From DATARN01 sp036264135 (lineage in GTDB: Bacteria > Actinomycetota > Acidimicrobiia > Acidimicrobiales > Palsa-688), in the NCBI GenBank assembly GCA_036264135.1, contig DATARN010000233.1:1-5860 (forward strand): 5,860 nt of DNA. Direction: 5' to 3'. Shown piece by piece: positions 1 to 4,874 of the stretch. A program made the translations under genes and the position numbers. Within the stretch, counting starts at the first letter, position 1, and each line of letters begins with the position of its first letter. Under the pieces are notes generated by a model. It had not been told where the DNA came from and did no database searches. It saw only the letters and a list, made by a program, of their open reading frames with translations.

Positions 1-8
1 GGGACCGT

Positions 9-25
9 TCAGGCGTTCCTCAGAT
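9..25 (+). promoter_or_regulatory. Candidate operator: paired CTCAG direct repeat upstream of the response regulator
   Basis: TTCAG at 8-12 and CTCAG at 19-23 form a direct repeat with an 11-nt period, one helical turn, ending 23 nt before the proposed ATG at 47. The same arrangement, TCAG followed 11 nt later by CTCAGAT, occurs at 2259-2275 upstream of the DUF5666 gene. OmpR-family regulators bind tandem half-sites spaced about one turn apart, and mycobacterial MprA is known to bind a loosely conserved direct repeat upstream of its own operon. I infer that this is the autoregulatory site of the encoded regulator. No convincing -35/-10 pair can be assigned around it, and the upstream side is cut off by the window edge. 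Confidence 0.5.
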
Positions 26-46
26 TTCTTGACCAGACTCGGGCCG

Positions 47-727
47 ATGCGTGTGTTGGTGGTGGACGACGAACCGGCGGTGTGCCAGGCGCTGGATCGG
101 GCACTGCGCTTCGAGGGCTACGAGACGGAAATGGCCGGCGACGGGCTGGGCGCCCTCTCGGTGATGGCGGAGCGGCCCGCCGACGCCATGGTGCTCGACG
201 TCGCCATGCCCCGTGTCGACGGGCTCGAGGTGTGCCGGCGCCTCCGGGCCGCCGGCGACCAGACCCCGATCCTGATCCTGACGGCCCGGGTTTCCGTCTC
301 CGAGCGGGTGGCCGGCCTCGACGCCGGCGCCGACGACTACCTGGTCAAGCCGTTCGCCCTCGAGGAGCTCCTCGCCCGGCTTCGCGCCCTCCTGCGGCGC
401 TCCGGGCCGGCCGACGACGAGGTTCTGCGCTTCGCCGACCTCTCGCTCGACCCGTCGACCCGGGAGGTGGCTCGGGGCGACCGCCAGATCGAGCTGACCA
501 GGACCGAGTTCCTGCTATTGGAGTTGCTGCTGCGCAACGCCCGCCAGGTGCTGCCCCGCGAGGTGATCTTCGACCGGGTTTGGGGCTATGACTTCGGCGC
601 CAACTCCAATTCCTTGGAGGTCTACATCGGCTATCTGCGCCGCAAGACCGAGGCGGCGGCCGAACCGAGGCTCGTGCACACCGTCCGAGGCGTAGGGTAC
701 GTCCTGCGCGAACGGCACGACGGATAG
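47..727 (+). CDS. mprA: OmpR/PhoB-family response regulator, MprA-like
   Basis: This is a cytoplasmic two-component response regulator of 226 aa, the usual length for the family. The receiver domain spans residues 1-120. It has the acidic pair D7-D8, phosphoacceptor D51 in VLDVAMP, switch T79 in ILTAR, and K101 in the VKPF motif. The block SVSERVAGLDAGADDYL followed by KPFALEELLAR matches mycobacterial MprA closely, apart from one residue. The C-terminal winged helix (about 130-226) shows the LTRTEF recognition region and ends in HTVRGVGYVLRE. An in-frame TTG at 29 would add six residues, but ATG 47 places the first beta strand (MRVLVVDDE) where the family begins. Neither start has a strong ribosome binding site. 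The kinase gene starts 5 nt after the stop, so the two are almost certainly cotranscribed. MprA in mycobacteria answers envelope stress; the same role here is inferred from similarity. The symbol means MprA-like, since orthology was not tested. Confidence 0.95.
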   Translation: MRVLVVDDEPAVCQALDRALRFEGYETEMAGDGLGALSVMAERPADAMVLDVAMPRVDGLEVCRRLRAAGDQTPILILTARVSVSERVAGLDAGADDYLVKPFALEELLARLRALLRRSGPADDEVLRFADLSLDPSTREVARGDRQIELTRTEFLLLELLLRNARQVLPREVIFDRVWGYDFGANSNSLEVYIGYLRRKTEAAAEPRLVHTVRGVGYVLRERHDG

Positions 728-732
728 CTCCG

Positions 733-2244
733 ATGACGGCGAAAGGCCGCAAACCGGCCGCCGCCCAGCAGGCCGGTGGCATGGTCCACCGCCTCAGCTT
801 CCGGACGCGCCTGGTGGCGGTGGCCGCCGCCGCCGTCGGGCTCTCGGTTGCCCTGGCGTCGGCCGCCGGGTATGTGGTGGTGCGCCAGACCCTGGTGCGG
901 GAGGTCGACAACCAGTTGCGGCGGCAGTCCGACCTGGTCGAGAGCCGCCGTTTCCGGCCCCAGATCCCGTCGCTGGCCGGCATCGCCGGTCCCCTCCAGC
1001 GCACCGGCCTCAACTTCGTGACCTTCCAGGTCATCACCTCCAGCGGAACGGTGGTGATCGCCGACAGCCCGGCCCTGCCCATCAACACCACGGACCGGGC
1101 GGTGGCGGCGGGCAAACAGGCGGAGGCGTTCCGGTACGTCGGTAGCGCCAACGGGCCCAACCACGCCCGGGTTCTGACGTTCTCGGTCGGCGGCGGCTAC
1201 GCCGTCCAGCTGGCGCGGCCGCTGGCCGACATCGACCGCACCCTCGGCCACCTGGCCTTGGTGCTCTTCGGCGTGGCCATGGCGGGGGTGGCGCTGGCCC
1301 TCCTGCTCGGCTACGTCGTGGGCAAGGCCAGCATCAAACCGGTCGAGGAGTTGACCGAGGCGGTGGAGCGGGTCGGGGCCACCGGCCAGCTCGACCAGCG
1401 GATTCAGGTGATCGGCGTCGATGAGCTTTCCCGGCTGGCCACCGGGTTCAACCAGATGTTGAGCGCACTCGACGAGTCGCGCCGCCAGCAGGCGCAACTC
1501 GTCGCCGACGCCGGCCACGAGCTGCGCACCCCGCTCACCAGCCTGCGGACCAACATCGAGGTGCTCCTCCGCGTTCAGGGCCTGCCCGAGGGCGATCGCA
1601 GCGCCCTGTTCGCCGACATCACCGCCCAGCTGGGCGAGCTGACCAACCTGGTCGGCGACCTGGTGGAACTGGCCCGCGACGACGAGCAGCGACCCGAGCC
1701 TCAAGACGTCCGCCTCGACCTGGCCGTCGAGGAAGCCGTCGACCGGGCCCGCCGGCGGGCGCCGGCGGTGCGCTTCGATCTGGACCTGCAAGAGGCGGTC
1801 GTGTGGTCCCAGCCCACCCTGCTGGAACGGGCGGTGCTGAACGTGCTCGACAACGCGGTGAAGTGGAGTCCGCCCGGCTCGGCGGTCGATGTTTCCATTC
1901 GCCGCGACGGCGCATCCTGGCGCCTCGACGTGCGAGACCGTGGGCCGGGCATCACCGCCGAGGACCTCCCCCACGTGTTCGACCGGTTCTACCGCTCCGC
2001 CGGGGCCCGTTCCCTCCCCGGGTCGGGACTCGGCCTGGCGATCGTCCGCCAGGTGGTCGAGTCGAGCGGCGGGTCGGTGGTCGCCGTCGCATCGCCCGAA
2101 GGCGGGACAGTGGTGCGGATCCTGCTGGCCGCCGTCGACGTGGCGTCCGGCGAAGGCGTTGACCGCGGCACGCCAGGCGGCACGGCCGGCGGCAAGGGCC
2201 AGGTGGCCGGTGACCCCCCGTCGCCGGCCGAGATTCTTATCTGA
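733..2244 (+). CDS. mprB: Membrane sensor histidine kinase, MprB-like (HAMP-HisKA-HATPase_c)
   Basis: This 503-aa kinase is the partner of the regulator just upstream. Transmembrane helix 1 is at about residues 27-50, and an extracytoplasmic sensor of about 120 residues follows. Helix 2 is at about 174-197, then a HAMP linker with KPVEEL near 202 and the region ending about 250. The HisKA dimerisation helix carries phospho-accepting H262 in DAGHELRTPLTSLRTN, identical in style to MprB. The ATPase domain has the N box (N370, DN at 373-374, then AVKWSPPG), the G1 box DRGPGI at 402-407, the F box VFDRFYRS at 415-422, and the G2 box GSGLGLAIV at 430-438. All key residues are present, so it should be an active kinase. 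ATG 781 (residue 17, after GGTGG) is an alternative start. The tail after about residue 460 is low-complexity and Gly-rich. The sensor shows no recognisable ligand domain, so the signal is unknown. Confidence 0.95.
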   Translation: MTAKGRKPAAAQQAGGMVHRLSFRTRLVAVAAAAVGLSVALASAAGYVVVRQTLVREVDNQLRRQSDLVESRRFRPQIPSLAGIAGPLQRTGLNFVTFQVITSSGTVVIADSPALPINTTDRAVAAGKQAEAFRYVGSANGPNHARVLTFSVGGGYAVQLARPLADIDRTLGHLALVLFGVAMAGVALALLLGYVVGKASIKPVEELTEAVERVGATGQLDQRIQVIGVDELSRLATGFNQMLSALDESRRQQAQLVADAGHELRTPLTSLRTNIEVLLRVQGLPEGDRSALFADITAQLGELTNLVGDLVELARDDEQRPEPQDVRLDLAVEEAVDRARRRAPAVRFDLDLQEAVVWSQPTLLERAVLNVLDNAVKWSPPGSAVDVSIRRDGASWRLDVRDRGPGITAEDLPHVFDRFYRSAGARSLPGSGLGLAIVRQVVESSGGSVVAVASPEGGTVVRILLAAVDVASGEGVDRGTPGGTAGGKGQVAGDPPSPAEILI

Positions 2245-2257
2245 AACTGATCCGCCT

Positions 2258-2275
2258 CTCAGCGCCTGCTCAGAT
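2258..2275 (+). promoter_or_regulatory. Candidate operator: paired CTCAG direct repeat upstream of the DUF5666 gene
   Basis: CTCAG at 2258-2262 and CTCAG at 2269-2273 are exact direct repeats with an 11-nt period, lying 34-51 nt before the ATG of the DUF5666 gene. The second copy continues as CTCAGAT, identical to the copy at 19-25 before the response regulator. Weaker half-sites in the same phase are CTGAT at 2247 and CTTAC at 2280. The site falls in the 64-nt gap after the kinase, so the third gene may have its own regulator-dependent promoter in addition to operon read-through. Binding by the response regulator is inferred. Confidence 0.5.
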
Positions 2276-2308
2276 AGCTCTTACCTCCAGGCGTTGTGCT
2301 GGACGGCA

Positions 2309-3256
2309 ATGGATGACTCTTACGACCGCCTCCCCCCGTACCCCGGAGTTCCCTTTCCCACCGAGACCGCCGGGCCTCCGCCCTACAGCGCCGGCCCCTT
2401 GCCCTACGGCGCCGGCGGCGAGCCGCCGCTTCCCCCCTCCCCGCCCGCCGGCCCCACGCCGGCCGGCCCGTCGCGGCGCTGGCTCGGCGCCGCGATGGGC
2501 GGAGGTGCCGTCCTGCTGGCGGTAGGTGCCTTCCTCCTCGGCCACAGCACCGCCCGGGTCTCGTCATCGCCGGCGGACGCCACCACCCTCAGCGCCCTGA
2601 GCTCGGCGACCACCGCCACCACCAACGCCCCCTGCGCCGGCGGCCCCCACCAGGGCACCGCGGGGACGCTGAAATCCAAGAGCGGGACCACGCTCACCGT
2701 GACCACCCCGAAGGGCACCGACGTCACCGTCAAGACCGACGGAAACACCAAGGTGACCAAGGTCGTCACCGCCGCCCTCGGTGATGTCGCCAAGGGCACC
2801 GTCGTGGCGGTCCACGGCACCGCCAACGGCACGACCATCGCCGCCGATCACGTCGGCATCCTCCCGGCGGCGGCCGCCAATCCGTCTGGGCCGGGCCCGG
2901 GCGGCGCGCCGCCCGGCGCCGGACGGCCCTTCGGACCGAAGGCTCAGGCCGCGGGCGTCGCCCTCGGCACCGTCCAGAGCGTGACCAGCTCGGGGTTCAC
3001 CCTCTCCTCCGGGGGCACGACGATCACCGTCACCACCTCGTCGTCGACGGTGTTCGCCAAGACGGTGACCGCGACCGTCAATGACCTGGTGACCGGCCAA
3101 CCCATCGCCGTGGCCGGGACGCCGAACAGCGACGGATCCATCACCGCCGCCAGCGTCGCTCAGTCCACCATCGCCGGCGGCCTCGGCAAGCTACCGGGCT
3201 TCGGGTTCGGGTTCGGGCTACGCGGTCCCCGGGGCCGTCCGGCGGGCTCGCCGTAA
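2309..3256 (+). CDS. Single-pass membrane protein with two extracytoplasmic DUF5666-like domains
   Basis: The product is a predicted 315-aa membrane-anchored envelope protein. Residues 1-55 are a Pro/Gly/Tyr-rich cytoplasmic tail, and RR at 56-57 precedes a helix at about 59-78. A Ser/Thr/Ala linker leads to the first beta-rich repeat (about 117-186: GTAGTLKSKSGTTLTV, later GDVAKGTVVAVHG). A Gly/Pro linker (about 193-210) leads to the second repeat (about 220-290: GTVQSVTSSGFTLSS, later NDLVTGQPIAVAG). This pattern (G-x-V followed by short strands, then an exponent-like 'D-hydrophobic-x-G-x-x-V-x-V-x-G') is that of the small OB-like DUF5666 domain. The C-terminus is basic and Gly-rich with a GFGFGFG run. 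The in-frame reading extends back into the kinase gene, but ATG 2309 gives a sensible membrane topology; the ribosome binding site (GGACGG at 2301) is close and weak. In mycobacteria the gene after mprAB is the protease pepD; this protein has no protease motif. The biochemical function is unknown; a surface-sensing or envelope role is inferred from context. Confidence 0.85.
   Translation: MDDSYDRLPPYPGVPFPTETAGPPPYSAGPLPYGAGGEPPLPPSPPAGPTPAGPSRRWLGAAMGGGAVLLAVGAFLLGHSTARVSSSPADATTLSALSSATTATTNAPCAGGPHQGTAGTLKSKSGTTLTVTTPKGTDVTVKTDGNTKVTKVVTAALGDVAKGTVVAVHGTANGTTIAADHVGILPAAAANPSGPGPGGAPPGAGRPFGPKAQAAGVALGTVQSVTSSGFTLSSGGTTITVTTSSSTVFAKTVTATVNDLVTGQPIAVAGTPNSDGSITAASVAQSTIAGGLGKLPGFGFGFGLRGPRGRPAGSP
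3200..3217 (+). repeat. Short tandem repeat (TTCGGG) x3 within the DUF5666 gene
   Basis: Three perfect copies of the hexamer TTCGGG encode the alternating Phe-Gly run near the C-terminus of the DUF5666 protein. Such in-frame hexamer repeats can change copy number without breaking the reading frame. No functional role is shown here. Confidence 0.75.
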
Positions 3257-3264
3257 GGCGAACC

Positions 3265-3295
3265 AGGACACTGGGCCACCTAGCCTTGGTACTAT
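3265..3295 (+). promoter_or_regulatory. Possible promoter of the tRNA-Leu gene
   Basis: TACTAT at 3290-3295 is a plausible -10 element, ending 11 nt before the first base of the tRNA, as expected for a tRNA with a short leader. AGGACA at 3265-3270 matches the GACA part of the -35 consensus, but its 19-nt spacer is longer than ideal. The call rests mainly on position, so it is weak. Confidence 0.3.
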
Positions 3296-3306
3296 CCGGC
3301 AGCCAC

Positions 3307-3389
3307 GCCCGGGTGGTGGAATGGTAGACACGGTGGACTCAAAATCCATTGCTCGCAAGGGCGTGCGGGTTCGACTCCCGCCCCGGGCA
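3307..3389 (+). tRNA. tRNA-Leu (anticodon CAA)
   Basis: A full class II cloverleaf can be folded by eye. The acceptor stem GCCCGGG (3307-3313) pairs perfectly with CCCGGGC (3382-3388), and A3389 is the discriminator. The D stem GTG (3316-3318) pairs with CAC (3329-3331), and its loop contains GG. The anticodon stem around 3333-3337/3345-3349 holds the loop CTCAAAA (3338-3344), giving anticodon CAA at 3340-3342, which reads UUG leucine codons. The long variable arm (GCTC/GGGC around 3351-3362) is typical of tRNA-Leu. The T arm is GCGGG-TTCGACT-CCCGC (3365-3381). The gene-encoded 3' end is followed by CGG, not CCA, so CCA must be added after transcription. It stands alone, on the same strand as the signalling cluster. 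Confidence 0.97.
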
Positions 3390-3414
3390 CGGCGTCGCTA
3401 AGACAAGGCGCTCA

Positions 3415-3448
3415 GACAAAGAGCCCCGCAAGGGGCTCACCGCTTGTC
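3415..3448 (+). terminator. Hairpin terminator candidate after tRNA-Leu
   Basis: GAGCCCC (3421-3427) pairs perfectly with GGGGCTC (3432-3438) around a GCAA tetraloop. GACAA (3415-3419) and TTGTC (3444-3448) can extend it as an outer stem across a small internal loop. It begins 31 nt after the tRNA. There is no T-run downstream, which is common for high-GC actinobacterial terminators, so the role is inferred from the strong stem and the position. Confidence 0.6.
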
Positions 3449-3486
3449 GGAACGCTTGGACGTGCAGTCCGTGGTCAGGGCCGGTG

Positions 3487-3547
3487 GCAATCTGACTCGC
3501 CTGCCCGGTAGCTCAGCTCGGGCGGCATTGGCGCCCGAGTGGATTGC
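3487..3547 (-). terminator. Large inverted repeat, probable terminator of the minus-strand gene pair
   Basis: The core hairpin is CTCGGGCG (3517-3524) and CGCCCGAG (3532-3539) with a 7-nt loop. Read on the minus strand, it starts 10 nt after the stop codon of the 39-codon gene. A competing longer fold pairs GCAATC (3487-3492) with GATTGC (3542-3547) and ACTCG (3495-3499) with CGAGT (3536-3540). There is no T-tract on the minus-strand side. The 3415-3448 hairpin, belonging to the converging transcript, lies just beyond, so this region separates two convergent units. Confidence 0.5.
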
Positions 3548-3549
3548 GA

Positions 3550-3669
3550 CTACTTGCCCTTTTCCTTCTCGCGTTCAGAGGCGATCGCCTCGCGCATCAG
3601 CTGATCCAGCTCTGCTGGCTGAATGGGCCTGCACTCGAATGTACCCGTCGTCACTGCCTTCGTTGCCAC
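3550..3669 (-). CDS. Small uncharacterised protein, 39 aa, downstream of the DUF2510-GAF gene
   Basis: A GTG start at 3669-3667 is preceded by a perfect GGAGG with a 7-nt spacer, and the frame runs to TAG at 3552-3550, giving 39 residues. The N-terminal third is Thr/Val-rich (VATKAVTTGTFECRP). The remainder looks like an amphipathic charged helix (PAELDQLMREAIASEREKEK) ending in GK. There is one Cys (C13), no transmembrane segment and no signal peptide. Two more in-frame GTG codons lie directly upstream (3670-3675), but the spacing favours the last. The gene begins 31 nt after the stop of the DUF2510-GAF gene on the same strand, so cotranscription is likely, and a hairpin follows its stop. 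I do not recognise the family. Its small size means it could still be chance, but the ribosome binding site and protein-like composition argue for a real gene. Confidence 0.6.
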   Translation of the reverse strand: MATKAVTTGTFECRPIQPAELDQLMREAIASEREKEKGK

Positions 3670-3676
3670 CACCACA

Positions 3677-3681
3677 CCTCC
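3677..3681 (-). promoter_or_regulatory. Ribosome binding site GGAGG that sets the start of the 39-aa gene
   Basis: On the minus strand the sequence reads GGAGG, then 7 nt, then GTG. It is the strongest Shine-Dalgarno match in the window and decides among three consecutive in-frame GTG codons. Confidence 0.6.
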
Positions 3682-3700
3682 GTGCTCACGGTAACACTCA

Positions 3701-4672
3701 TCAGGGGCTCTTCAGTCCCCACTGCAATAGATCGATTCCCAACTGCCCGACGACCGTCGCCCACTTCAAATGAAGCTCGCAAGCTTGGTCGGAAGTGAGA
3801 GTCGCATCGTCCTCGAGGGCCATCGTACTTAAGACCCCAATTGGAGTGTTCCTTGAGTCCCACATGGGCGTCGCTAGTACGAGAGCGTACTTCTTGTATT
3901 TAGCACACATCTCAGGTGTGAGACCGTAGGACCCGTCCGACACCGCGGGTTGTCTCGCCTTGACTTGCTCGTTCCTGTAGAAGGCATAACCAGTCGCGCC
4001 TTGGCCGACGGCGAAGTCATCAGACGCTTCACCCGGATGTGAGTCCATCTGATGGCGGACGAAGCGTTGGATGCTGTCGTCCGAGCCCGGAAGGTCTGCA
4101 ACGAAGACGCTCGTTCGTGTTCCTTTGAAAGGCTCGGGAGGATTCTCGATCAACATCCTGATCGCACTCAATCCCGCCAACTCTCGCCGAAGACGGACGC
4201 TTTCTCCGACGTCGCCAAGGAGGAATGCCAACTGGCGGTTCTGCCTGTCGGCTGTAATGACGACAACCAATGCGGCCAAAAGCCATCCAAGTATCACGCC
4301 TAGTCTCAGCCAGCCGTTCCACCTTGCCCAGCCGGGGACAACCGACCAAGCCGTTGGCACGAAGACGATGAAAAGTGCAGCAACTATTCGGGCGACCTGC
4401 CGTCGGTTCGGCTCAGCGAGTACCCACCTGAGTGGTGCAGGCACGCGCTGCTTCGCGTGGCGCACGCCGGCGGTGCGATGGCGCGGCGGAGGTTGTTCTC
4501 TTGCATGCTCGGGGGGCCGCGTTGCCTCTGGCTCGGTCGCGACAGTAACGATCGGAGGGGTTTTAGGTCGTACGGCGCGTGTCCACTGCTGTCCGTCCCA
4601 CCATCGAAGGAATTCCGGCGAACTTGGGTCTTCGTACCAGCCGGGCTGAGGCACCGACGGTGAGTTTGGCAT
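3701..4672 (-). CDS. DUF2510 - two-transmembrane - GAF-like domain protein
   Basis: The predicted product is a 323-aa inner-membrane protein. Residues 10-35 are a DUF2510 motif (PGWYEDP, then LRWWDGQQWT), an actinobacterial N-terminal module of unknown role. A Pro/Arg/His-rich linker (36-90) leads to two hydrophobic helices at about 93-112 and 122-141. A charged helix (about 142-172, RQNRQLAFLL onward) follows, then a C-terminal cytoplasmic domain of about 140 residues. That domain resembles a GAF fold: VGQGATGYAFYRNEQV at about 222-237, YALVLATPMW at 262-271, and PIGVLSTMALED at 277-288, then a closing helix. GAF domains bind small ligands such as cyclic nucleotides, or mediate dimers; no ligand can be assigned. 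No catalytic output domain is attached. ATG 4672 is chosen because the DUF2510 motif follows immediately; the ribosome binding site is poor, and a longer in-frame reading upstream has no protein character. G+C is clearly lower than in the neighbours, suggesting acquisition. The 39-aa gene follows. Confidence 0.85.
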   Translation of the reverse strand: MPNSPSVPQPGWYEDPSSPEFLRWWDGQQWTRAVRPKTPPIVTVATEPEATRPPEHAREQPPPRHRTAGVRHAKQRVPAPLRWVLAEPNRRQVARIVAALFIVFVPTAWSVVPGWARWNGWLRLGVILGWLLAALVVVITADRQNRQLAFLLGDVGESVRLRRELAGLSAIRMLIENPPEPFKGTRTSVFVADLPGSDDSIQRFVRHQMDSHPGEASDDFAVGQGATGYAFYRNEQVKARQPAVSDGSYGLTPEMCAKYKKYALVLATPMWDSRNTPIGVLSTMALEDDATLTSDQACELHLKWATVVGQLGIDLLQWGLKSP

Positions 4673-4785
4673 GACGGTGGGACGGCGTACCCCGTTTGTT
4701 TCGGCGGTGTGGCTAATCGATCTCAGGAGAGCGAGCCCGGCGCGACGGCGCTGACATAACCCCTTCGTGTGCTGGATGTGGACCG

Positions 4786-4798
4786 GAAACGTGGTTTC
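4786..4798. promoter_or_regulatory. Palindrome GAAAC-GTG-GTTTC upstream of the nnaR-like gene
   Basis: A perfect 5-bp dyad with a 3-nt spacer is centred about 83 nt before the ATG at 4875. Its position fits an operator for the divergent promoters. GAAAC resembles the half-site of actinobacterial GlnR boxes, but the expected GTNAC partner at the right spacing is absent, so the binding protein is unknown. Confidence 0.3.
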
Positions 4799-4862
4799 GC
4801 TCCAATGGCCTGGTGGCGTTCTCATCCTGGCGGACCCGCGACCGGCGACGAAAGTGGCGCGA

Positions 4863-4867
4863 AAGGA
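4863..4867 (+). promoter_or_regulatory. Ribosome binding site AAGGA of the nnaR-like gene
   Basis: AAGGA lies 7 nt before ATG 4875 and fixes that codon as the start. Confidence 0.65.
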
Positions 4868-4874
4868 ACTGCTC

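Larger units (their letters stand above)
4673..4874. other. Divergent intergenic region between the GAF protein gene and the nnaR-like gene
   Basis: These 202 nt must hold promoters for both divergent genes. The visible structures are a 13-nt palindrome, GAAAC-GTG-GTTTC (4786-4798), and a short TCTC-AG-GAGA dyad (4721-4730). No coding frame looks protein-like and no clear -35/-10 pair stands out on either strand. A single CTCAG (4722-4726) has no 11-nt partner, so it does not match the paired operator seen upstream in the window. Confidence 0.6.

Noticed and set aside
29..34. TTGACC as a -35 element for the response regulator operon
   Set aside because: A matching -10 would fall at about 52, inside the gene after its start codon, and no -10-like hexamer is there.
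631..1974. Long minus-strand open frame of 447 codons opposite the kinase gene
   Set aside because: It is a shadow of high-G+C codon bias: the plus strand carries every kinase motif, and the antisense product is low-complexity with no recognisable domain.
3503..3547. A tRNA-like start (GCCCGGTAGCTCAG) suggesting a second or broken tRNA
   Set aside because: The acceptor and D-arm-like start is not followed by an anticodon arm or a GGTTCGA T arm, and the segment is explained by the inverted repeat after the minus-strand gene.
4771..4800. GlnR-type nitrogen operator (GTNAC-n6-GAAAC) upstream of the nnaR-like gene
   Set aside because: GAAAC is present at 4786, but the position 11 nt earlier reads GATGT, not GTNAC, and no second half-site pair is seen.
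3365..4874. tRNA-Leu 3' end as an attL site with an attR farther right
   Set aside because: I looked for another copy of the T-arm and acceptor sequence up to 4874 and found none, and there is no integrase gene in the window.
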